64,000 nt of DNA from CAYPPG01 sp964412555. GTDB taxonomy: Bacteria > Hinthialibacterota > Hinthialibacteria > Hinthialibacterales > Hinthialibacteraceae. Shown here one piece after another: positions 16,036-24,800 of this stretch. Made by a program: the position numbers and the translations under genes. The notes beneath the pieces are model-generated. The model was not told the DNA's origin, did no database searches, and saw only the letters and a program-made list of their open reading frames with translations. Location: assembly GCA_964412555.1 (NCBI GenBank), contig CAYPPG010000019.1:49564-113563 (forward strand). The letters are read 5' to 3'. Within the stretch, counting starts at the first letter, position 1. Each line of letters opens with the position of its first letter.

Positions 16036-18041
16036 ATGTCCAACAACTTTTTCATACTTTTATTCAAATCGCATCCGCGGATCAAGTTTTAGACCATATC
16101 AAAGAAATTTGGCACTTGAATCGATGGTCTTCCTTTTCAATGTATTCCCGCTCTGCTGGATATGTATCGGATAAGCTGAAAGAAATCGGCCTAGACGTTG
16201 AACAAATCGATCTGCCGATGGATGGCTCGACAACGTTCGGGGATGCCGTCATGCCGTATGCCTGGAATTGCGAAGAAGGTCTCATAGAGCTTCTCGATCC
16301 GACACAAATGATACTGGCAGATCGTTCCGATACGCCGAATCATATTGGTATGTGGTCGCCTGCAACCCCCGATGAGGGAATTGAAACCGAATTAGTCATT
16401 CTGGAATCCGGTGAACCAAGCGATTTGGAAACAAAGGATGTGGAAGGAAAGATCATATTTACTCCTCATCGTTTCGACCTTATCCGAAGGGAAGCCTCTC
16501 GTTTGGGGGCGTTGGGCGTAATCAGCAGTTGGATGCCTTACCCCGATCAAAAAACCGAGGTGAATTGGATTCAGTCAAACACGGACAATCCAGGGGGCTG
16601 GGGTACGAAGAGTTCGGAAAAACCGTTGATTGCGATTTCGATTTCCCCTGAAAAAGGAGAAGAACTTCTACAATTTTCTGCGGATAGTACGCTTCGCGTC
16701 CGTGTGAAAATAAAAGCGGAGCTCACAACAGGCACTCTTCCGATTATCACAACGGTCATCCCGGGGCAGGAAAGCGAAGAGGAAATCTTGCTCATGGCGC
16801 CTTTGTATGGGCAGGGGGCCAATTATCCGGCAGCCGGATCAGCGGTTTTGCTGGAATGTGTCCGCCTCTTACAAAAAAGCATTGAAGCGACCCCCTCCAC
16901 CCGCCCACGTAGAAGCATACGCTTTCTGTGGGGGCCGAAATTATATGGTCCTCATGCTTTTATTTATAAACATAAAGAAATTCTCGACAGAACAATCTGC
17001 GCATTGTATTTGGAAAGTGGGGCAGGGAATCCCGATATTTCCTGGTCCAGATGGTCTTTTCGCACTCCTCCTGTCATGTTCCGGCATTTCTCGGATGGAA
17101 TCAGTTGGAATATTTTTCAAGAATATTTGGCATCCTTTCGGCCGCAGCGATTTTGCGAATACCAACCGTTTTCCCTGCAAGGGGATGTATTTTACATCGA
17201 TCCCGCAATTGGCGTTCCTTCCCATTGGTTGGCAGGAGGGACCGATGAGGAATGCCGAAATACCAGTGCGGATACTCCAAATAAAATAGACCGCCGTTCC
17301 TGCATCGATTTGACGGTTGCGTCGTCAGCGTTAGCCTATTTTTTGGCGTACGTGGGAAAAGAAGATATCCCGCAATGTGCCTTTTGGAATTACCGCTTGG
17401 CCAACGATCGCATTCATGATGATTTGGAACTCTATTTCCGGCAGATTCAGGAGACAAAAACACAGCAGGAAATAACCGATATTCATTCACTTGCTTCCGA
17501 GAGGATTACCCTTCGAGTCAATCTGGAATCTCGCTTATTGCAAACAATGGAAACACTTGATCCCGAGGGGCAAGATTCGGAAGCATGGCTTTTTGTTCAA
17601 GAGTTGCTGGGGAAATTAAGCCATGCCGGTGAATCGGCACTGTCACTTCTTCGAAAGGCAATCGAAAATCGGGCGAAACAATTAGGAGTGGCTTTTTCCC
17701 CTTCCGGCAAAACGGAAAAAACCAGCAGTGATGAAAGAATTCCAATTCCCGACGGCAGCGCTTTGGGAACGATTACACTCGATTCCATTCCTTACGACCA
17801 ATGGACAACTCCGATAAACCGTTCACCGCGTAACAATGTTCCTTACATATTATCCTGGTGGTTAGTGGACGAAACAAGGACAATTGGTGAAATCGACAAC
17901 CTCGTAAGGATGGAAACCGATCAATTCCGGGAATGTATCCCCGCATGGTTTACCTTTCTTGAAAAAAATGGATATGTACTCTTTGAAGAAGGACTTGCGC
18001 CAATAAATCAGAATGAAGATCCAATCTCCGGCAACGAATGA
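16032..18041 (+). CDS. M28/DUF4910-like peptidase homologue, metal site apparently lost
   Basis: 669 residues, GTG start overlapping the dnaG stop by 4 bases (GTGA), with GGAGG about 15 bases upstream. Residues about 110-220 look like a PA insert (VEGKIIFTPHRFDLIRREA, LGALGVISS). The peptidase-like core follows: where relatives carry H-L-x-x-x-G-A-x-D-N-A-S-G, this protein has APLYGQGANYPAAGSAVLLE, so the usual His and Asp metal ligands are Pro and Tyr. The conserved IRFLWGPKLYG and T-S-A-D-T-P-N-K-I-D segments remain. A helical C-terminal domain ends IGEIDNLVRMETDQFRECIP. No signal peptide. Likely a non-catalytic homologue; the alignment is from memory and should be tested. Confidence 0.65.
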   Translation: MNVQQLFHTFIQIASADQVLDHIKEIWHLNRWSSFSMYSRSAGYVSDKLKEIGLDVEQIDLPMDGSTTFGDAVMPYAWNCEEGLIELLDPTQMILADRSDTPNHIGMWSPATPDEGIETELVILESGEPSDLETKDVEGKIIFTPHRFDLIRREASRLGALGVISSWMPYPDQKTEVNWIQSNTDNPGGWGTKSSEKPLIAISISPEKGEELLQFSADSTLRVRVKIKAELTTGTLPIITTVIPGQESEEEILLMAPLYGQGANYPAAGSAVLLECVRLLQKSIEATPSTRPRRSIRFLWGPKLYGPHAFIYKHKEILDRTICALYLESGAGNPDISWSRWSFRTPPVMFRHFSDGISWNIFQEYLASFRPQRFCEYQPFSLQGDVFYIDPAIGVPSHWLAGGTDEECRNTSADTPNKIDRRSCIDLTVASSALAYFLAYVGKEDIPQCAFWNYRLANDRIHDDLELYFRQIQETKTQQEITDIHSLASERITLRVNLESRLLQTMETLDPEGQDSEAWLFVQELLGKLSHAGESALSLLRKAIENRAKQLGVAFSPSGKTEKTSSDERIPIPDGSALGTITLDSIPYDQWTTPINRSPRNNVPYILSWWLVDETRTIGEIDNLVRMETDQFRECIPAWFTFLEKNGYVLFEEGLAPINQNEDPISGNE

Positions 18042-19737
18042 AATAGATGACATCGAAAGATGTTTGAACCGGCTCCGCGAAGGTCTATCCGCCATCTATG
18101 ATGCACATTGCGAGTCTTTGCCCGCCGATTGGAAAACCGAATTGAGTGATCGGATCGAGGCGATCGAGCGGTTTCTGGATTGGAAAAATAGAATCCAGCA
18201 GCAACGTATGAATGAGATCGCTTATCTTATTTTAAGAGATTCCTATCGATTCCTTGAAAAAGCGACGAAACAGGGAAATGCAAACTCACAATCCGGCGGC
18301 GGGAAAATCGATGAAAACGAAATTTCTTTTTTGCAAGATGCCGCTCTCTCACTGGGTCCCCCTTTTTCGATAAGCAATGATTTTATGACATTGATGATCA
18401 AAATTCATCAGGATATGGCCCATTTTTGGACGGCTGAGAATATCTTGCAAAAATTGAATCAAAAAGGGATTCAAGACCAGATTGAAGAAGACGTTCTTTC
18501 AAACATATTCAAGGACAATCAATACAATCGATTCACTCGCATCGTTTCCGGAAAGCCTCCTGAAATCGGAGTGGATGCAAGAATCGAATATACCTACAAT
18601 TTACTTTCAGCCGATCCGTCTATTGTTTTAAAAGCGAAGGATCAGCCAAAAGGGAGTATCTTCAGAATCGTAAAAATCGGTGAAAAAGTATTACGAAAAG
18701 TTTCTGCCACGGTAGGAGAAGCCGGGAGAGACTTGATGGGAAATGAAATCCCCGGTATCTCCGGTTTGGATGTTGAAATTCCTTCGATCCCCGACTGCGA
18801 TTTCGATCCCAAAAGTATGAATTTCTATTCTACTGTCCAAGGTTTTGCTTTTGACCGAAACGGATCTTTGACGATTATTCCCACAAATATCCTATCGTCT
18901 AACGAGATCAAACAAAGCGGTTGTATAAAAAAAAGCATGGCTATCGCAGTCAAAGGAGATGTACCGAGTACCTTGGCTCTCGAATCGGAATCCTATGTTG
19001 CCGTTGATGGTCTGATCGATGGCGCGATGATCAAATCCGGTGAATCCGTTTTTTGTCAGAAAGGGATTGAAGGCAATAAAAAAAGTCAAATCATTGCCCA
19101 TCATGATGTCCGCTCCGACTTCATTCATCAAACCGCTGTCCAAGCCGGAAGAGAGGTTGTGGTTTACGGTTCCATTGTTCATTCGGAAATCAAGGCGAGG
19201 CGAGTTCGATGTTTTGGTGGAAATGGGCAGCTGATTGGAGGCACGGTTCAAGTTTGGGACGATCTTGTCGCCAGTGTGATCGGTTCCGATGTCGGTGTAA
19301 AAACGGAAATTGAGATGGGCGGTGAACTGCCTCGATTACAAGAAGAAAAAAAACGCTTACGGAATGAAAAGGAAGAAAAACAGAAAAAACTATCTGCTCT
19401 GGTTATCAAACAAAAGAAATATGTGGACATCCGAAAAAAAACCGGTTCACTATTTCCGTCGCATCAACAAGAATATGATCGTATTAAAAAAGCGATCCAT
19501 AAAATTCAGCAAGAATTGAGTCAAATAGAACTTCAATATCATGAAGTGGAACAAAATTTGAAATATAGTAAGGAAAGTGTGCGCACCGTTCGGGCATCGA
19601 CAGCCATTTATCCGGGGACAATTATCCGCATTTTAGGAAATGAATTGAAAATAAAAAAAGTGCTCGGACCCTCGACGATCGTTTTGGAAAAAGGAAAAAT
19701 CATTACAAAATCTTTCCAACTTCGCCTTGATGAGTAA
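18013..19737 (+). CDS. FapA/DUF342-family protein
   Basis: 574 residues. Residues about 170-430 correspond to the FapA (DUF342) beta-helix core: GEKVLRKVSATVGEAGRDLMG, GQLIGGTVQVWDDLVASVIG and SDVGVKTEIEMG are typical. A coiled coil follows (about 440-520, EEKKRLRNEKEEKQKKLSAL), then a short beta-rich C-terminal domain. FapA-type proteins are polymer-forming cytoplasmic scaffolds known from flagellar and other surface assemblies, but no flagellar gene is nearby. The N-terminal 150 residues are helical and unrecognised. ATG 18013 lies 29 bases inside the upstream gene, implying translational coupling. The last codons (Asp-Glu-stop) form the start of a tandem repeat. Confidence 0.8.
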   Translation: MKIQSPATNEIDDIERCLNRLREGLSAIYDAHCESLPADWKTELSDRIEAIERFLDWKNRIQQQRMNEIAYLILRDSYRFLEKATKQGNANSQSGGGKIDENEISFLQDAALSLGPPFSISNDFMTLMIKIHQDMAHFWTAENILQKLNQKGIQDQIEEDVLSNIFKDNQYNRFTRIVSGKPPEIGVDARIEYTYNLLSADPSIVLKAKDQPKGSIFRIVKIGEKVLRKVSATVGEAGRDLMGNEIPGISGLDVEIPSIPDCDFDPKSMNFYSTVQGFAFDRNGSLTIIPTNILSSNEIKQSGCIKKSMAIAVKGDVPSTLALESESYVAVDGLIDGAMIKSGESVFCQKGIEGNKKSQIIAHHDVRSDFIHQTAVQAGREVVVYGSIVHSEIKARRVRCFGGNGQLIGGTVQVWDDLVASVIGSDVGVKTEIEMGGELPRLQEEKKRLRNEKEEKQKKLSALVIKQKKYVDIRKKTGSLFPSHQQEYDRIKKAIHKIQQELSQIELQYHEVEQNLKYSKESVRTVRASTAIYPGTIIRILGNELKIKKVLGPSTIVLEKGKIITKSFQLRLDE

Positions 19738-19950
19738 AATATTATTGTTGCTGGATAGTGTGAGTAGACATCAGATCCGTTCTGCTTGTTTCGTGTTTAA
19801 CCAAAAGGGTAGACTTCGCTTACCCTTGCTACCCAGCTGATGAGTAAAATAGTATTACAGGATAGGCTTGGCATGACGTCAGGTCTGCTCTATCCGCTTA
19901 GTGTCTTTCTACAAGGGGAGACTTCGCTTGCCCTTGTTACCCGGTGAGGG
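19728..19950. repeat. Two tandem copies of a degenerate ~110-bp unit with hairpins
   Basis: TGATGAGTAAAAT recurs at 19728 and 19838, and AGACTTCGCTT-x-CCCTTG-x-TACCC recurs at about 19811 and 19919, a spacing of about 110 bases. Each unit ends in a hairpin: AAGGGTA / TACCCTT around GACTTCGCT in copy 1 and AAGGG / CCCTT in copy 2. The first copy includes the last two codons and stop of the upstream gene. Nothing else is recognisable in the 240-base spacer. Confidence 0.8.
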
Positions 19951-20004
19951 ATTATATTGTTTTTCTAAATTGTACTGGTGGGAAAAGAACAAGGTTTTAC
20001 GAAA

Positions 20005-21747
20005 ATGAACGATGTTCATGTTGGGAGCAAATTCAATCAAGAAGTCATTCGTCGAAGAATCGACGATTTACTGAGTAAAAAAACAAAACCTGTTCAGGTT
20101 CAAAAAAAAACCCCGAAACCAAGAAGCGGGAAGGGAATTTTCCAAGATAATGCCGAATCCTTGAAGGAAATGTTCATTCGCATTATCCGTGACGGGGCGG
20201 CTGATGAAATAAAAAATACCCTTCTTGAAACGCAACGGGAAATTGAACAGCATACCCGATTGGATCGTGCGTCGAAAGAAAGTATCAAACTGGCAAGAGA
20301 CTTTGACCGATGTTCCCAGCATTATATCCAGAAAAAGATTTTGCTGGAAAAATTGGAAAAAACGTTGGATCAGTTTCGCGCACAATCGCCGGTTTCCTCA
20401 GTTGAAGATGTCGAAACCCTCTCTAAACTTGATTCCTATATCAATAACGCCAATAAAATTCGCGATGACATCATTCAAGACGTCGAACGGATTCTCAAGA
20501 TCAAAGACCGCTTGGATCAGCAAATTGAGCAAGATCGTGAAACGATGGAAGGCTTGCAAGAAACGTTAAAACGGTGCTTGGCTCATCTTCCTTCCAAGGA
20601 ACGTGGGAAACTCGAAGTGCAGGTTAGAAGCGCATCGGAAGGCAAAACGTATGAAGAGAAAATCCATATTTTGACTTCGGTCATTGAACGGCTTGCGCAA
20701 AGTGTTCCGGCAATCCGGCGGGAAGAAATAACAAAACAATTTGAACAAGCCCGGAAAAAGTATGAACAGAAAAAATATCAGGAAGCCATGAAATTTCTCG
20801 ATCAAGTTTTTCAATTTGATCGAAAACATCTCGAAGCTCACCGCCTTCGGGCGAAAATTTTTCATCATCAAAAAAATCGGCTCGCTTATATAAGCGAGCT
20901 TCGGATGATTACGGGAATCAAGGAAGCAAGGGCCGACGACTTTTTTACTCTCGCCACTGTTCTCGAGGAGGGGGGACAAATTGAAGACGCTTTTCCACTT
21001 TACAAACAAGCAGTACAACGCGATCCGAATTCTCAATATTTAGAACGGATCGGTGATTGTTGCCGCCGGTTGAAAAAGTGGAAAGATGCGATTTCCTATT
21101 ATCGGCAACTAATCCAGCAACACTCTCCTGAACCGATGGTGTATCATAAACTGGCTCATACACTTTATGACGCGGAACGCTTGGATGAAAGCTTTGAGGC
21201 GTTACGAAGAGCGATCCGCAAAATAGATACCAACGCTCATAGCCGTCTTCTTTTAGCGAGATTGTATCGGCGTAGTAAACTTTTGAATAAAGCCGAAGAA
21301 TCGTTTGCTAAAGCGGCAAAACTTGATCCGGAGAATGATACGATTTTGTATAGTCAAGCCTCTTTTTTCTATGATCGGGGAGAATTTCAACAAGCATTGG
21401 AAATTGCAGAAACCATTCTCCAACGAACTCCGGACCATATGCCTTATCGATTGCTTGCCGCCCGCTGCTTAGGGGCGCAGGGAAAAATCTCCGATGGACT
21501 GGAGCGTCTTTCTCCCCTTTTATCGGATGATCAACCTACGGTTGATGTACTCCTGGCGTTTTCCTCGATTTGCCGTGAAAACGGTCAAGTCAATAGAGCC
21601 TTGGAAATATTGGAAGAAACGTTAAAACGTTTCCCCTGGCAGCCTCAGCTGCGTTCCGAATACGGTTTGCTTCTTATCCATGCGGGCAAAATGAAAGCCG
21701 CATTGGATTATCTCAATCCTAACCCCTATGCAAAAAACTCCAAATAA
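20005..21747 (+). CDS. Coiled-coil and TPR protein
   Basis: 580 residues from ATG 20005 (AAGG 10 bases upstream); a GTG at 19978 would add 9 residues but has no ribosome binding site. Residues about 50-260 are highly charged and helical, probably coiled coil (LLEKLEKTLDQFRAQ, RILKIKDRLDQQIEQDRETM). The C-terminal half has about eight tetratricopeptide repeats, for example YEQKKYQEAMKFLDQVFQFD, IEDAFPLYKQAVQRDP, WKDAISYYRQLIQQH, LNKAEESFAKAAKLDP and FQQALEIAETILQRTP. No signal peptide or membrane segment. Probably co-transcribed with the dnaG group. Scaffold role inferred; partners unknown. Confidence 0.82.
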   Translation: MNDVHVGSKFNQEVIRRRIDDLLSKKTKPVQVQKKTPKPRSGKGIFQDNAESLKEMFIRIIRDGAADEIKNTLLETQREIEQHTRLDRASKESIKLARDFDRCSQHYIQKKILLEKLEKTLDQFRAQSPVSSVEDVETLSKLDSYINNANKIRDDIIQDVERILKIKDRLDQQIEQDRETMEGLQETLKRCLAHLPSKERGKLEVQVRSASEGKTYEEKIHILTSVIERLAQSVPAIRREEITKQFEQARKKYEQKKYQEAMKFLDQVFQFDRKHLEAHRLRAKIFHHQKNRLAYISELRMITGIKEARADDFFTLATVLEEGGQIEDAFPLYKQAVQRDPNSQYLERIGDCCRRLKKWKDAISYYRQLIQQHSPEPMVYHKLAHTLYDAERLDESFEALRRAIRKIDTNAHSRLLLARLYRRSKLLNKAEESFAKAAKLDPENDTILYSQASFFYDRGEFQQALEIAETILQRTPDHMPYRLLAARCLGAQGKISDGLERLSPLLSDDQPTVDVLLAFSSICRENGQVNRALEILEETLKRFPWQPQLRSEYGLLLIHAGKMKAALDYLNPNPYAKNSK

Positions 21748-21751
21748 GCAA

Positions 21752-21777
21752 TCAGGGCAACCTAGTGGTTGCCCTGA
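21752..21777. terminator. Perfect hairpin between convergent genes
   Basis: An 11-bp perfect stem TCAGGGCAACC / GGTTGCCCTGA with a TAGT loop lies 4 bases after the TPR gene stop and 34 bases before the convergent stop at 21812. It lacks a T run, so it may protect mRNA ends or act as a weak bidirectional terminator. Confidence 0.6.
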
Positions 21778-21811
21778 ACATGAATGAAACCATATCAATC
21801 TGAATTCAATA

Positions 21812-24800
21812 TTATGGTTTTTCGATAAATTCCACCGGACCTTGATTTGAAAACGGCCCTGCAAACGCCGGTAAATTCGGTCCTGCAATCCCACGGATTT
21901 CAAAGGTATACGTGTGATTGAATAATGGTCCATTGTCGAAGGGGGATTCGACAAGGTTGTTCTGCTCGTTCCAGCGGAAATGACTAACCGCTCCACTTCC
22001 GGTTCGGCCAAGCAATTGACTCTGCGCACTGCCATCGATTATAACGGATATCTCGAAGTCACTGGCGTTCACATTCGGCAAGTTCCATCGGATGACCAGT
22101 TCACGTTCGCTTTGGTTGTCGAAATCTTTTCCGTTGCTCAAATCGAACTGCGTACTCATGTCGTCTGTCACGATCACTTGTCCGGACGGAACAGCGGAAT
22201 AATATTCAACCGGACCTGCATTGCGAATCGGGCCGATCACTCTTGGTGAACCACTTTGTGTAATACCGAACACGAAGAATTGATAGGTATGCCCGAATTG
22301 CGGTCCATCTTGATGCATCGAAGCGAGTAACGGAGTACCTTGTTTCCATTGGAAATGGGTAGCATTGACTCCTGTCGTTCGTCCAAGGAACGTTGGACTC
22401 CCGCCATCTTCACTGACATAAATGTGAGATTGCCGAATATCCGTCGATTGGAAACTCCACACGATGTTCAGTTCCCGTTCACCCGGAAAATCGTAATCAC
22501 TACCATTACTTAAATCCTGGGTAGAGGAGATGTCATCTGTAACGATGACTTCTCTTTGAACCAATAATGGCAAGTATTCAACCGGTCCTTTGTTTCTGAA
22601 TGGACCGCGAACGCGAGGAGAACCGCTTTGTGTGACAATAAAGACAAAGAATTGGTATTTATGTCCGAATTCAGGGCCGTCTTTGAACTGACCCACTGCA
22701 TTGGATCCTCCTCTCCATCGGAAATACGTTGCAAATCCGTCATTGGTGCGGCCTAGAAACTTAGGTGTCGCTCCATCGACACGCACATAAATATGATGAT
22801 CTCTCGCATCCGATTGTGAAAAGTTCCAACTGATGACCAATTCGCGTTCATAGGAATTATCGTAATCGGTACCATTACTCAAATCTTCCGTCGATCGCAA
22901 ATGATCCAACACAATAACGGTATCGATTGGAATTGGCGTAACCGGAATCGGAGTGAGCGGAATCAAAGTCACCGGTGGCGATGTTGGACATGGAAGAGTT
23001 GGTGTCGGTGTTGCAGTTACCCGTTCTGTAGGAGTACTCGTCGGCTGAATCTGTGTGGGGGTATCCGTTGGACGAATCGGAGTATGCGTAAATGTCGGTG
23101 TCGGGCGATAATCCGGAATTCCCGGATACAGATCCAGTCCGTCCAAACCCCATCTCCGGTCATCACTGTTGGTCAGCTCAAAATTCGTATGCACTACATG
23201 GTTTGTATGAGTATTCAGACTATGGAGTAACATGTCTCCTTCACTGAATTCAATGGGCTGTGTTTCATCATCCATTGAAGTGGAGAAGAAGAGAATATCG
23301 AGCGGACGATCATTGACAATGTCTTCAGAAATACAAGTGTTGGACACGGCGTCAAATCCCCGGTTCTTTTCCACGTTCCATGTTTCAAATACGCTGGGAA
23401 TCGGTGCAGGAATCCCATCCGCTCCCGAACGAATCACACGACCGCTTACATTTCCGGAGAAGAAGCGCAATAAGATTAAATCATCGGCGCTGACCAGAGT
23501 CCCTGCCGGAAGCACACTGCCTGTATCGGCAATATACTCTTCATTGACTTCCTCGAAAGAGAAAATGATATTGATCGCTTGGTTTGCCGTGAATTCAAGC
23601 AGCTCTTCCGGCCTGCGAATCACTCTCATTGCCAGTTGATCATAAATCTTGATGAATCCTTCCGTTTCAAGAGCGTCGATTCCTAGAAATTCGACTTTAT
23701 TGCCATCTTCGGAAAGTAACTGTAGTGGTTGAATGATCACATGATTGAGAATGACACCGCCGTTTTTCAAGAACAAATCGCCGTCGGTGCCGCTTCCACC
23801 CGCTAAAGGATGGTTGGAATTCGTGATGGCGAATTTCGTTTCCGTTGTAAAGATGATTTTATGCTGTGGTCTCGCCGCTCCTGGTTGGATTTCCATATCC
23901 AGTTGCAAGATATCGAAACCATCCAATCCTGCATTTTTGAATTCAGCAGTTAGTGGAACAAACATTTCCAACAATTCAGGATTCGCGCCACCCGGCAAGA
24001 CAAACGGCGCTCCTGCCGTATCCACCAATATATCTCCATGGTTTCCACCCGTCGGAAGCGTATAAGGTTCTTCGATGGTGAAGTATGTAAAGCAATCTTG
24101 GGGAGGGATAAACTCCGTCGGAGTCGGTTCAAACGGAGTTGGAGTATTCGTGGGTCTCTGAGTGAATGTATGGGTCGGTGTCGGTCTTTCCGTATCTGTC
24201 GGCACCGGTGTGGGCCGGAATGGATATTTTTCAGGGAAGAGATCCAGCCCGTCCAATCCCCATTTTCGTTCCTCATTTCCGGTCAAGTCAGGATTGGTAT
24301 GCACAACTTGACTCGTGTGGCTTGCCATGTCATGCAGCAGCATATCACCTTCCATAAATTCAAGTGGATCAATATTGTCATCAAGCGAGGTCGAGAAGTA
24401 GATTTGCAGCAATTGATCGAAGAATTCTTCTTCCGGCAAACAGGTGCAGGCCGCATCCAATCCCCGATTGTCCTCGACCCTCCATCCTTCGAGAATGCTG
24501 GTCACTGGCGACGGCACGCCGTCCTCTCCGGAACGAATCACTTGGCCGGTAACACCAGACGGTGAAAATGTCAATTTGATCAAATCATCGGCACTAACCA
24601 TCGTTCCTGCCGGCAAGACACTTCCGGTGTCTGCCATGTATTCCTCATTGATTTCTTCGAATGAGAAGATGATATTGACAGTAAAGTTGCCAAGTCTATC
24701 GATCACTTCGCTGCTTGTAGAGATTACCTCGAAACGAAGGCTATCATAGATATTGATTAGTCCTTCCACTTCAACCGCGTCTATGCCAAGGAATTCGACT

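Noticed and set aside
24038..24565. Plus-strand open frames inside the large secreted-protein gene
   Set aside because: Arg/Ser/Cys-rich shadow translations of the minus-strand coding region, without ribosome binding sites.
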